Source: Sphingomonadaceae bacterium (GTDB lineage Bacteria; Pseudomonadota; Alphaproteobacteria; Sphingomonadales; Sphingomonadaceae). Taken from it: a DNA stretch of 64,000 nucleotides. The stretch spans positions 98,772 to 162,771 of the forward strand of contig JADZEQ010000008.1 in assembly GCA_020850455.1 (NCBI GenBank), written 5' to 3'. The position numbers and the translations under genes are program-made. This document shows positions 36,814-46,156 of this stretch, piece by piece. The notes below the pieces were generated by a model. The model did not search any database, had not been told where the DNA came from, and saw nothing but the letters and a program-made list of their open reading frames with translations. Numbering within the stretch: the stretch's first letter is position 1; every line of letters starts with the position of its first letter.

Positions 36814-36857
36814 GGACAGTTTGGCGCCTTTGGGACCAACCGGGCGCTTTCCTGTCC
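36814..36857. repeat. Second imperfect intergenic stem-loop
   Basis: GGACAG (36814-36819) can pair with CTGTCC (36852-36857), enclosing a further GCGCC/GGCGC pairing and the second TTGGGACCA copy. It lies directly beside the long hairpin and close to the stop of the sigma-54 activator gene. Confidence 0.35.
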
Positions 36858-36865
36858 AAAACTGC

Positions 36866-37918
36866 TTATGGCCGTTCGATACCGTGACGGCGCATCCTGT
36901 CCTGTAAAGTCGTTCGGCAAAGTCCCAATTGGCGCGCCGCTGCCGCCACAACCCCGTCGTTGTTGCCCAGCGCGTTCAAAATTGCCGTGCGCTCAACCGC
37001 GGCCATGCGCGTATCATGGCTGGCGCTTGTCGCGACATCACCGTCGGCCAGCGGGTGGAGCAGCGCCGACGCATCCTCCGCCCCCACATGCATGGCGTTG
37101 GCGAGGTGCGCCGCACGCGCGACGACATTACGCAATTCGCGGACATTGCCGGGCCAGTCATGCCGCATCAGCCGCAACATCGCCGCATCGCTGAAACGCA
37201 CATCCACCCCCAATTCGCGCGCCAGTGCCAGCACCAGTTGCGGCAAGTCACGCGTCCGTTCTGCCAATGGCGGCAAACGAACCGGCAGGACAGCGAGCCG
37301 GAACCAGAGGTCGCGCCGAAAACGCCCTTCATCGACCATCTGCACCAAATTGCAGTGGGTCGCAGCGATTATCCGCGCCGCAAAGGGCAAATTGCCGTAG
37401 CCACCAAGGCGGCGGAAACAACGCCCCTCCAGCACGCGGAGCAAGCGACTTTGTGCGTCGAGCGGCATGTCGCCAATTTCATCGAGAAAAAGGATGCCAT
37501 CCCCCGCCGCCTCCAGACAGCCGATATGCTGGCGGTTGGCACCGGTGAAGGCGCCCGCTTCATGGCCAAATAATTCGCTCTCCAGCAAAGTGGCGGGAAT
37601 GGCGGCGATATTTATGGCGACAAAGGGCCGTTTGGCACGTGGCCCGGCAGCGTGGAGCGCGCGCGCCGCCACTTCCTTGCCGCTGCCCGATGGGCCGAGC
37701 AAAATGATACTCGAATCGCCCGTTACCAACCCGCGCAAATTGCTGCGTAGCTGGCGCATGGCCGTTGAATCGCCGACCAGTGCTTGGGTAAATGCGTCCG
37801 CTGGCTCCTCGGCTCGTTCATGCGCGGTTCGTCCCAAGGGGCTTACCCGCATCGTCGCTCCAGCGGAATGCCGCAAAATTTCATGGGGCTGGTTCATGCC
37901 GCTGTGATGGCGCACCAT
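36866..37918 (-). CDS. Sigma-54-dependent transcriptional activator without sensor domain
   Basis: The 350-residue protein begins with about 45 unconserved residues instead of a receiver or GAF domain. An AAA+ core follows: Walker A GPSGSGKE (75-82), the sigma-54 contact loop GAFTGA (122-127) and Walker B GILFLDEIGD (141-150). A C-terminal Fis-type helix-turn-helix ends in AARQLGLCRTTLQDRMRRHG. It should open sigma-54 promoters; how it is controlled is not visible. An alternative start lies at 37897. It is divergent from a small lipoprotein gene and convergent with the VIT gene. Confidence 0.88.
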   Translation of the reverse strand: MVRHHSGMNQPHEILRHSAGATMRVSPLGRTAHERAEEPADAFTQALVGDSTAMRQLRSNLRGLVTGDSSIILLGPSGSGKEVAARALHAAGPRAKRPFVAINIAAIPATLLESELFGHEAGAFTGANRQHIGCLEAAGDGILFLDEIGDMPLDAQSRLLRVLEGRCFRRLGGYGNLPFAARIIAATHCNLVQMVDEGRFRRDLWFRLAVLPVRLPPLAERTRDLPQLVLALARELGVDVRFSDAAMLRLMRHDWPGNVRELRNVVARAAHLANAMHVGAEDASALLHPLADGDVATSASHDTRMAAVERTAILNALGNNDGVVAAAARQLGLCRTTLQDRMRRHGIERP

Positions 37919-37970
37919 GGCTTAGCAAAATATGTGTCATCAAACCATAATGGCGCAATACGGGGTGAAT

Positions 37971-38318
37971 ATGATGAAGGAAAACAAAATCGTGGCGCAA
38001 GCATCGCCCATCAGCTTTGCAGCGATGGCGCTCACCCTCCTCCTGCTTTCGGGCTGCGCAACCCCCGAAAGCCGTGTGCGTAGCGGACTTGTCGAGGCCG
38101 GCGTGCCGCGCCCCGTTGCCAGCTGTATGGCCGAACGGATGGTCGACCGCCTCAGCCTGCTGCAATTGCGCCGAATTGGACGATTATCTGACCTGCGCGA
38201 AGCCAATGCCCGTCAGATGAGCGTTGAACAATTGCTCCGCCGTTCCCGCGCGCTGCAAGACCCGGAAATTTGGGCGGTTGTTTCCACCTCCGCCGCCATA
38301 TGCGCATTGCGGCAATAA
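37971..38318 (+). CDS. Small predicted lipoprotein of unknown function
   Basis: The 115-residue protein has a signal sequence with lipobox LLSGC (Cys29). The mature part is short, helical and Arg-rich (RVRSGLVEAGVPRPVASCMAERMVDRLSLLQLRRIG), with two more Cys residues. GGGGTGA stands upstream of ATGATG, so the start is 37971 or 37974. It ends 9 bp from the convergent maeB gene. I do not recognise a family beyond a lipoprotein. Confidence 0.72.
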   Translation: MMKENKIVAQASPISFAAMALTLLLLSGCATPESRVRSGLVEAGVPRPVASCMAERMVDRLSLLQLRRIGRLSDLREANARQMSVEQLLRRSRALQDPEIWAVVSTSAAICALRQ

Positions 38319-38327
38319 GCGCGTGGC

Positions 38328-40592
38328 CTAACGGACAATCCCGCCCGAAACTAACACGGCGAGCGTCACCAATTCGCTTGCCGCCGCCGCCATCGGGGCG
38401 ATCTGCACCGGTTTTTCCATACCGACCAGCATCGGGCCGATCACGCTGTCACCGCCCAATTCGCGCAGCAGCTTGGCCGACAAATTGGCCGATTGCAGCC
38501 CGGGCATCACCAAAATATTTGCAGGGCCAGACAGACGAGCAAAGGGATATTTGGCAAGCATATTCATATTAAGCGCGACATCCGGGGTCATTTCCCCTTC
38601 ATATTCAAAATTGACCCCCCGTTCGTCGAGGATGGCCACTGCGTCGCGGATCGGTTCGAGCCAATTGCCCGGCGGATTGCCAAAGGTGGAATAAGAAAGA
38701 AACGCGACGCGCGGCTCATGCCCCATCCGCCGCGCGACCGCTGCGGTTTCGACCGCAATTTCGGCCAGTTGCTCCGCGCTCGGTCGTTCATTGACCGTTG
38801 TATCGGCCATGAACACCGTGTGATGCTGCCCCACCAGCACATGGATACCAAATGGGGTGCGCCCAGCCGCCGGGTCGATAACGCGGCGTACTTCGCGGAT
38901 GCTCTGCGCATAGGTGCGCGTAACCCCGGTCAACAGGGCATCCCCCACCCCCAATTCGACGAGCAGCGCGCCAAACACGTTACGGTCTTGGTTGACCATG
39001 CGCGCGCAATCGCGCTGCATATAGCCGCGGCGTTGCAGGCGACCATAGAGCCGTTCGACCATTTGCGGGACGAGCGGCGAATTGCGGCTGTTGTGGATTT
39101 CAAAGCTGTCGGGATCGGAGACCCCCAGTTCGACCAATTTGTCGCGCACATCGTCACGCCCGACCAGCACTGGCGTACCATAGCCGCCTTCGCGGAACAT
39201 GATTGCTGCGCGCAGCACCACTTCTTCTTCCGCTTCGGCAAAAATGACCCGGCGCGGGTTGCGCCGTGCTGCTTCATAGGCAAGCGTCAGCACCGATGTC
39301 GTCGGGTTGAGCCGTCCGCGCAGGCTTTGGCGATATTCGTCCATATCGGCAATTGGTCGCCCCGCCACCCCGCTATCCATCGCCGCTTGGGCGACGGCGG
39401 CGGGCACAACCTCCATCAACCGTGGGTCGAAGGGCGCGGGGATAATATATTCGCGGCCAAAACTCTGCGCCTTGCCGCCATAGGCAATCGCCACTTCCTC
39501 TGGCACCGGTTCGCGCGCCAGTTCGGCGATGGCGCGCGCGGCGGCAATTTTCATCGCATCATTGATCTGGGTTGCCCGCACATCGAGCGCGCCGCGAAAG
39601 ATGAAGGGGAAACCCAGAACATTATTGACCTGATTGGGATAATCCGACCGGCCGGTGGCGATAATCGCGTCGGGGCGCGCCGCCTTGGCATCGGGCGGGC
39701 TGATTTCGGGGTCGGGGTTGGCCATCGCAAAGATGATTGGCGCCTTGGCCATATCCTTGACCATGTCGGGCTTGAGTGCACCCGCTGCCGACAGGCCGAG
39801 GAAGACATCCGCGCCTTTGAGCGCTTCGGTCAGCGTGCGGGCGTCGGTTTTGACTGCATGGGCAGACTTCCACTGGTCCATCCCCTCTGCCCGGCCCTGA
39901 TAAATAGTCCCCTTACGGTCGCACATGATGACATTGTCGTGGCGCACGCCCATCGCCTTAATGAGTTCGGTGCAGGCAATCGCCGCCGCACCCGCCCCAT
40001 TCACGACTACCTTTACATCTGCAATATTGCGCCCGGTCAGATGGCAGGCGTTAATCAGCCCCGCCGCGGTGATAATCGCGGTCCCGTGCTGATCATCATG
40101 AAAGACCGGGATATTCATCCGTTCCTTGAGCGCTGCTTCGATAATGAAACAATTGGGTGCGCCAATATCTTCCAAATTTATCCCGCCAAAACTGGGTTCG
40201 AGCAGCGCGACGGCGTTGATGAAGGCATCGGGATCTTCGGTCGCCACCTCTATGTCGATCGAATCGACGTCGGCAAAGCGTTTGAAGAGTACCGCCTTAC
40301 CCTCCATCACCGGTTTGGAGGCGAGCGCGCCCAAATTACCCAACCCCAAAATGGCGGTGCCATTGGAAATTACCGCGACCAGATTTCCCTTGGCGGTATA
40401 ATCATAGGCGAGTGCAGGATCATCGGCGATGGCGCGCACCGGCACGGCAACCCCCGGCGAATAGGCAAGCGACAAATCGCGCTGCGTCGCCATCGGCTTG
40501 GACGCGACAATTTCGATTTTACCGGGGCGACCATGCGCATGGTAGAGCAAAGCCTCACGGTCCGAAAATTGCACCCTTGCATCGTCGCTCAT
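38328..40592 (-). CDS. maeB: NADP-dependent malic enzyme, MaeB type with phosphotransacetylase domain
   Basis: The 754-residue protein has an N-terminal malic enzyme (about 1-425), with SLAYSPGVAVP, NCFIIEAAL and the metal-site stretch FHDDQHGTAIITAAG, and NAD(P)-binding VVVNGAGAAAIACTELI. A C-terminal PTA-like domain (about 430-750) has VIFAEAEEEVVLRAA and LVGMEKPVQIAP. It decarboxylates malate to pyruvate; the PTA-like part is regulatory by acetyl-CoA in E. coli MaeB. It is a single gene, divergent from mutS. Confidence 0.95.
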   Translation of the reverse strand: MSDDARVQFSDREALLYHAHGRPGKIEIVASKPMATQRDLSLAYSPGVAVPVRAIADDPALAYDYTAKGNLVAVISNGTAILGLGNLGALASKPVMEGKAVLFKRFADVDSIDIEVATEDPDAFINAVALLEPSFGGINLEDIGAPNCFIIEAALKERMNIPVFHDDQHGTAIITAAGLINACHLTGRNIADVKVVVNGAGAAAIACTELIKAMGVRHDNVIMCDRKGTIYQGRAEGMDQWKSAHAVKTDARTLTEALKGADVFLGLSAAGALKPDMVKDMAKAPIIFAMANPDPEISPPDAKAARPDAIIATGRSDYPNQVNNVLGFPFIFRGALDVRATQINDAMKIAAARAIAELAREPVPEEVAIAYGGKAQSFGREYIIPAPFDPRLMEVVPAAVAQAAMDSGVAGRPIADMDEYRQSLRGRLNPTTSVLTLAYEAARRNPRRVIFAEAEEEVVLRAAIMFREGGYGTPVLVGRDDVRDKLVELGVSDPDSFEIHNSRNSPLVPQMVERLYGRLQRRGYMQRDCARMVNQDRNVFGALLVELGVGDALLTGVTRTYAQSIREVRRVIDPAAGRTPFGIHVLVGQHHTVFMADTTVNERPSAEQLAEIAVETAAVARRMGHEPRVAFLSYSTFGNPPGNWLEPIRDAVAILDERGVNFEYEGEMTPDVALNMNMLAKYPFARLSGPANILVMPGLQSANLSAKLLRELGGDSVIGPMLVGMEKPVQIAPMAAAASELVTLAVLVSGGIVR

Positions 40593-40730
40593 CCATCATC
40601 CCCCACTTTGTCGGACAGCTTGGTACGCCGTCCGATATGTCGCCTGCCGACCCTAGCCCCTCTAACGGCATGGCGGCAAATGCTTTCATCGCCATTTGCC
40701 CCCCTCGTCCGGCTGCGATAGGGACAGGCG

Positions 40731-43397
40731 ATGGCCAGCCGCGCGCGTAAATCCCAGAACAATCCCGCCGGGGACAAGGCGTCGGGCACAACGCCGATGA
40801 TGGCGCAATATTTCGCGCTGAAGGCGGAGGCAGCAGATTGCCTATTATTTTACCGCATGGGCGATTTTTTTGAGCTTTTCTTTGACGATGCGCGCGTCGC
40901 CGCGCAAATCCTCGACATCGCACTCACAACGCGCGGCGAACATGGCGGGGAAAAAGTGCCGATGTGCGGCGTGCCGGTTCATGCCGCCGAAGCCTATTTG
41001 GCGCGCCTCATTCGTGCTGGCCAGCGTGTCGCCATCGCGCAGCAGGTTGAAACGCCAGAGCAGGCACGCGCGCGCGACGGTTCCAAGGCATTGGTGCGCC
41101 GCGCCATTGTTCGGCGGGTGACCGCTGGCACGCTGACCGACGAAGCTTTGCTCGAACCGAAAAGCGCCAATTGGCTGTTCGCCATTGCAGAAGCGGGGGG
41201 CGCATGGGGCTGGGCGGCGGTCGATGTTTCAACGGGAGCCTTTGAAACCGGCGGCGATGAAGATGAATTGGCTAGTGTCATCGCCCGCTTGCAACCTGCT
41301 GAAATATTGGTGGCCGAAGGGGGCACCCCCCCCACCCCCATCGATGCCACGCGCCTGCACCCGCGCCCGCGTGCCACTTTTGACTCTATGCGCGGCGAAA
41401 AGCGGCTGGCACAGCTATATGGTGTCGCGACGCTTGATGGTTTTGGCCGCTTCAGTCGGGCCGAACTGGCGGCCGCCGGGGCAATCATCCTGTGGCTCGA
41501 CAATGCGTCGGCAGGCGAATTGCCATGGTTGCAGCCACCGCGCCAGCGCGCCAGCGCCGGTCTGCTCAGCATCGATGCGGCGAGCCGCGAATCACTCGAA
41601 ATTACGCAAAGCGCAGGCGGCACACGTGCCGGTAGCCTGCTTGCCACCATTGATTGCACCAAAAGCGGGGCAGGTGCGCGACAATTGGCCGCCGACCTGT
41701 CAGCGCCACTGCGCGACAAGGCAGCGATTTTGGCCCGCCACGCTGCGGTTGGCTGGGCGCTGGAACAAGAGGGGGCACGCCACGCCTGCCGCCAGATTTT
41801 GGGCGAAGCGCCCGATGTCGCACGCGCGCTGGGTCGGATTATCGCCGCGCGCGGCACCCCGCGTGATTTGGGGGCACTGCGCGACGGACTGGCGGCGGGG
41901 GAGGATATGGCAGCGCGCCTCGGCACCAATAGCGCGCTCCCCCCACTCCTCGCCGAAGCCGCCAGCGCGATGCAGGGGCATGGCGCGCTGATCGACGAGC
42001 TCCGCCGCGCGCTTGTCCCCGCCCCGCCGACCGAAAGCGCAAGCGGCGGATATATTGCGCCGGGTTATGATGCCGCGCTCGATGTCTTGCGCGACACCGC
42101 AGCGGGCGGGCGGCGCGCCATTGCGGCGCTGGAGGCGCAGTATCGCGAAACGACCGGCATCGCCTCGCTCAAAATCCGCCACAATGCGGTGCTGGGATAT
42201 CATATAGAGGTGACGCAGCGGCATGCCGATGCCTTGATGGCCGCATCCTCCCCCTTCACCCATCGACAGACGTTGGCCGGTGTGGTTCGGTTTAACGCGC
42301 CCGAACTCGCCGCCGAAGCGGCATCGTTGGTGCAGGCGGGCGCGCAGGCAATTGCGGCAGAGAGCGCGCATCTTAGCCGTTTGTTCGAGCTTGCAGCGCG
42401 ACATGCCGATGCAATTGCGGCGAGCGCGGCGGCAATGGCGCGTATCGACGTCACGCTGTCGCACGCCGAAATGGCGGTCAGCGCCAATTGGTGTCGCCCG
42501 GAAATTGCCGACAGCCCCTGCCTCCTTATCGAAGGCGGTCGCCACCCGGTAGTGGAGGCGGCACTTGCCGCCAAAGCAGACCAATTTGTCGCCAATGATG
42601 TCACGTTGCTGCCCGATGATCGACTGTGGCTGGTCACCGGCCCCAATATGGGCGGCAAATCCACTTTTCTACGCCAGTGCGCGCTCATCATCCTGCTCGC
42701 GCAAGCGGGCAGCTTTGTTCCCGCGCGTGCCGCACGGCTGGGGCTGGTTGACCGATTGTTCAGCCGGGTCGGCGCATCAGACAATCTGGCGCGCGGGCGT
42801 TCGACCTTCATGGTCGAAATGGTCGAAACCGCTGCAATTTTGACCCAAGCCACCGCCGATAGCTTCATCATTTTGGATGAAGTGGGGCGCGGCACCTCCA
42901 CATATGATGGCTTGGCGCTCGCTTGGGCGGTGGCGGAGGCGGTGCACGACAAATTGGGGGCGCGCTGCCTGTTTGCCACCCATTATCATGAACTGACGCG
43001 GCTGGCCGAGCGGCTCGACGCATTATCGCTCCACCATGTTCGCGCGCGCGAATGGCAGGGTGATTTGGTGTTGCTGCATGAAGTGGCCGATGGCCCGGCG
43101 GCGAGCAGCTATGGCCTCGCCGTCGCGCGACTGGCCGGATTGCCGAAAGAGGTGCTGGCGCGCGCCAAGGCCGTGCTGTCAAAGTTGGAGGCGGGGCGCG
43201 ATGCCAGCGGTGGGCTGGCGGCGGGATTGGATGATCTGCCGCTGTTTTCGGCCCTGCTTGGCCAGCCGGAGGTGCCAGCAACGGCCGCCGACCCGCTGCG
43301 CGATGCGCTCGCGGCAATGGATATTGACGCAATGCGTCCGCGCGATGCCATCGACGCGCTCTATCATCTGCGCCAAATTGTCGAGCAGGCGGAATGA
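40731..43397 (+). CDS. mutS: DNA mismatch repair protein MutS
   Basis: The 888-residue ATPase recognises mismatches. The N-terminal mismatch-binding domain has YRMGDFFELFFDDA with the Phe-x-Glu wedge; Walker A is GPNMGGKST from residue 637. Walker B is SFIILDEVGRGTST, and FATHYHELTRLAE follows. Length and motifs are those of MutS1. The stop overlaps glnD by ATGA, so translation of the two is coupled. Confidence 0.97.
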   Translation: MASRARKSQNNPAGDKASGTTPMMAQYFALKAEAADCLLFYRMGDFFELFFDDARVAAQILDIALTTRGEHGGEKVPMCGVPVHAAEAYLARLIRAGQRVAIAQQVETPEQARARDGSKALVRRAIVRRVTAGTLTDEALLEPKSANWLFAIAEAGGAWGWAAVDVSTGAFETGGDEDELASVIARLQPAEILVAEGGTPPTPIDATRLHPRPRATFDSMRGEKRLAQLYGVATLDGFGRFSRAELAAAGAIILWLDNASAGELPWLQPPRQRASAGLLSIDAASRESLEITQSAGGTRAGSLLATIDCTKSGAGARQLAADLSAPLRDKAAILARHAAVGWALEQEGARHACRQILGEAPDVARALGRIIAARGTPRDLGALRDGLAAGEDMAARLGTNSALPPLLAEAASAMQGHGALIDELRRALVPAPPTESASGGYIAPGYDAALDVLRDTAAGGRRAIAALEAQYRETTGIASLKIRHNAVLGYHIEVTQRHADALMAASSPFTHRQTLAGVVRFNAPELAAEAASLVQAGAQAIAAESAHLSRLFELAARHADAIAASAAAMARIDVTLSHAEMAVSANWCRPEIADSPCLLIEGGRHPVVEAALAAKADQFVANDVTLLPDDRLWLVTGPNMGGKSTFLRQCALIILLAQAGSFVPARAARLGLVDRLFSRVGASDNLARGRSTFMVEMVETAAILTQATADSFIILDEVGRGTSTYDGLALAWAVAEAVHDKLGARCLFATHYHELTRLAERLDALSLHHVRAREWQGDLVLLHEVADGPAASSYGLAVARLAGLPKEVLARAKAVLSKLEAGRDASGGLAAGLDDLPLFSALLGQPEVPATAADPLRDALAAMDIDAMRPRDAIDALYHLRQIVEQAE

Positions 43398-46156
43398 GCG
43401 CGCTATATGATGCGCTGCCCCATCGCCGGGCCATCATCGACCGGCGTGCCATTTGGGATGCGCTAATCCCGCTGGGCGAAGGCGATGGGTCGAATGCCGA
43501 CAAACGCACCGCAATGACCGCTATGCTGCGCGATGCGCTGGCAGCCGGCCGCGCGGTGCTGGCGACCCGGCTGGAGGAATTTCCCACACGCGGTCATGCC
43601 AGCGCATTGGCGCAAAGTTTTTTGACCGATCAGATCTTGCGGCTGATTTTCGATTTTACCACCCATTTTCTATACCCCACCGCCAATAGATCGGCAGGCG
43701 AGCGGCTGACCCTGATCGCCGTGGGCGGCTATGGTCGCGCGCAGATGGCGCCGCACAGTGACATCGACATCGGCTTTATCACGCCGTTCAAACAGACGGT
43801 CTGGGTCGAACAAATCATCGAATCGATGCTCTATTCGCTTTGGGATTTGGGGTTGAAGGTCGGGCATAGCTCACGCTCGCTCGACGATATGGTGCGCATG
43901 GCGCGCGCCGACCTTACGATCCGCACTGCCCTGCTCGAAGCACGCTATCTATGGGGTGATCGCGCGCTGTATGCGGAGGCATCGGCGCGTTTTCTAGCCG
44001 AAGTGGTCAAAGGCAATGAACGTGCCTTCATTTCTGACAAATTGGCCGAACGCGAAGCGCGCCACCAGCGCATGGGGGACAGCCGCTATGTCGTCGAACC
44101 CAATGTGAAGGAGGGTAAGGGCGGCCTGCGCGACCTCCATACATTATTCTGGATCGGCAAATTTTTGCACAAGGTAACAGGTGCGCACGATCTGGTGGAA
44201 ACCGGTCTGTTAAGCGCACAGGAATATCGTCAGTTTGAACGGGCGGAAAACTTCCTGCTCGCGGTGCGTGCGCAGCTCCACATTCTTGCGGGCCGGGCAG
44301 AGGATAGGCTGACCTTTGACGTCCAGCGCGAAATCGCCCAGCGGATGCGCTTTGCCGACCGGCCGGGCAAATCGGCGGTCGAACGTTTCATGCAGCTCTA
44401 TTTCATCCATGCAAAGACGGTCGGCGATGTCACTGGCCTGTTTCTGGCCCATCTCGACGAACAGGTGGCACGGCGTGGGCGACGTTTCCTGCCGGTGCTG
44501 CGCCGCCGCCCCGGCAAGCTCAACGGCTTTGTGCTGGAACGTGGACGGCTGGCGCACCCGGACGATGACTGGTTTTCGCAAAACCCCATCCGCCTTATCG
44601 AAATATTCGCGCTCGCGGAAAAATATGGGTTGGAAATCCACCCCGCAACGATGCGCATCGTCCGGCGCGATGCCCCGCGTATCACCATCGACGTACGCCG
44701 TGACCCCAGCGCCAATGCGCTGTTTCTTGACATACTGACATCGCCGCGCGGCGGTGCGGAACTGGTGCTGCGCTGGATGAATGAGGCAGCGGTTTTTGGC
44801 CGTTTCATGCCCGATTTTGGCCGTGTTGTCGCACAGATGCAGTTCGATATGTACCATCATTATACGGTTGATGAGCATAGCATCCGCGCCATCGGCCTCC
44901 TGTCCCGCATCGAGCGCGGCGAGATGAAGGAGGATCACCCGCTGCTGAGCGCGGTAATCGACCAGATTGTTCAGCGCCGCGCGCTCTATGTCGCGGTTTT
45001 GCTGCATGACATCGCCAAGGGGCGCGGCGGCGACCATAGCATATTGGGGGCTGAAGTGGCGCAGCGGCTCGGCCCGCGGCTCGGCCTTACTGCCGGCGAG
45101 ACGGAGGCTGTGGCATGGCTGGTGCGCCACCACCTCCTCATGTCCGCAACCGCGTTCAAACGGGATTTGGCAGATTATAAGACCATCGCCGATTTTGCCG
45201 CACTGGTACAAAGCCCAGAGCGACTGCGCCTACTCTTTGCGCTCACCATCGTCGATATCCAAGCGGTGGGGCCGGGGGTTTGGAACGGTTGGAAACGGCA
45301 ATTATTGTCGGACCTCTACGACGCGGCGGAGGAGGTGCTGCGCCTTGGCCACAAGCAGCATGGGCGCGCCGAACGCATTGACGAGCGCAAGGCAGCGACG
45401 CGCGCGCTGATGGGTATGGCCGACGCAGACTTTGCCGCGCTAGCCAAAAAATTACCCGACCCCTATTGGATTGCCGAGCCAGCCGACGTTGCGGCCCACA
45501 ACCTCAAAATGCTGGACACAGGGTTGGAGGATGGGCTGGCGATTGCCACCGAATATCGTGCGGAACGCGATGCAACCTTGGTTAGCGTCCATGCGGTGGA
45601 CCATGCCGGATTATTTTACCGCATCGCCGGGGCCATCCATCTGGCGGGTGGCAACATCATCGATGCGCGCGTCCACACGACACGCGATGGCCTGGCGCTC
45701 GATAATTTTCTGGTGCAAGACCCGTTGGGCCGTCCGTTTCGCGAACGCGCACAAATGCAGCGGCTGCGCGCCGCCATCCGCGATGCAATGACCAATCGCG
45801 CTGCGATGGTGCGCGCTTTGGCGACCAAGCCGCTTGCCCGCAACCGCGCCCATGCCTTTGCTATCAACCCGCAGGTGTTGATCGACAATCGCGCTTCGAA
45901 CCGATTTACGGTGATAGAGGTGAATGCGCAGGATCGCCCGGCGCTGCTCCACGACCTCGCCTATGCGCTGTTCCAGTCGCGCGTCACGCTCCATTCGGCA
46001 CATATTGCCACCTATGGCGAGCGCGCCGTCGATGTTTTCTATGTCACCGACCTGATTGGCGACAAGATAGAGGGTAAGGCGCGTTACCGCGCGATCGAAA
46101 AAAGATTATATGATGCCGCCGGCGTTGCCGATGCGCCGGTCGCTGCAACGGCTTAG
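43394..46156 (+). CDS. glnD: [Protein-PII] uridylyltransferase/uridylyl-removing enzyme
   Basis: The 920-residue nitrogen sensor modifies PII proteins. It has a nucleotidyltransferase domain (GGYGRAQMAPHSDIDIGF, about 109-128), an HD domain (HDIAKGRGGDHS, about 537-548) and two C-terminal ACT domains starting near residues 730 and 838 that bind glutamine. All domains are intact. It is coupled to mutS by ATGA. Its TAG shares bases with the stop of the convergent gene at 46153-46156. Confidence 0.96.
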   Translation: MSALYDALPHRRAIIDRRAIWDALIPLGEGDGSNADKRTAMTAMLRDALAAGRAVLATRLEEFPTRGHASALAQSFLTDQILRLIFDFTTHFLYPTANRSAGERLTLIAVGGYGRAQMAPHSDIDIGFITPFKQTVWVEQIIESMLYSLWDLGLKVGHSSRSLDDMVRMARADLTIRTALLEARYLWGDRALYAEASARFLAEVVKGNERAFISDKLAEREARHQRMGDSRYVVEPNVKEGKGGLRDLHTLFWIGKFLHKVTGAHDLVETGLLSAQEYRQFERAENFLLAVRAQLHILAGRAEDRLTFDVQREIAQRMRFADRPGKSAVERFMQLYFIHAKTVGDVTGLFLAHLDEQVARRGRRFLPVLRRRPGKLNGFVLERGRLAHPDDDWFSQNPIRLIEIFALAEKYGLEIHPATMRIVRRDAPRITIDVRRDPSANALFLDILTSPRGGAELVLRWMNEAAVFGRFMPDFGRVVAQMQFDMYHHYTVDEHSIRAIGLLSRIERGEMKEDHPLLSAVIDQIVQRRALYVAVLLHDIAKGRGGDHSILGAEVAQRLGPRLGLTAGETEAVAWLVRHHLLMSATAFKRDLADYKTIADFAALVQSPERLRLLFALTIVDIQAVGPGVWNGWKRQLLSDLYDAAEEVLRLGHKQHGRAERIDERKAATRALMGMADADFAALAKKLPDPYWIAEPADVAAHNLKMLDTGLEDGLAIATEYRAERDATLVSVHAVDHAGLFYRIAGAIHLAGGNIIDARVHTTRDGLALDNFLVQDPLGRPFRERAQMQRLRAAIRDAMTNRAAMVRALATKPLARNRAHAFAINPQVLIDNRASNRFTVIEVNAQDRPALLHDLAYALFQSRVTLHSAHIATYGERAVDVFYVTDLIGDKIEGKARYRAIEKRLYDAAGVADAPVAATA

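Noticed and set aside
37919..37970. Sigma-54 promoter before the small lipoprotein gene
   Set aside because: TGGCGC is present but the TTGC element at the required spacing is not.
38493..40721. A 742-codon open frame antisense to maeB
   Set aside because: It is a mirror of the maeB codon pattern; the composition is dominated by His, Arg and Gly and there is no ribosome site.
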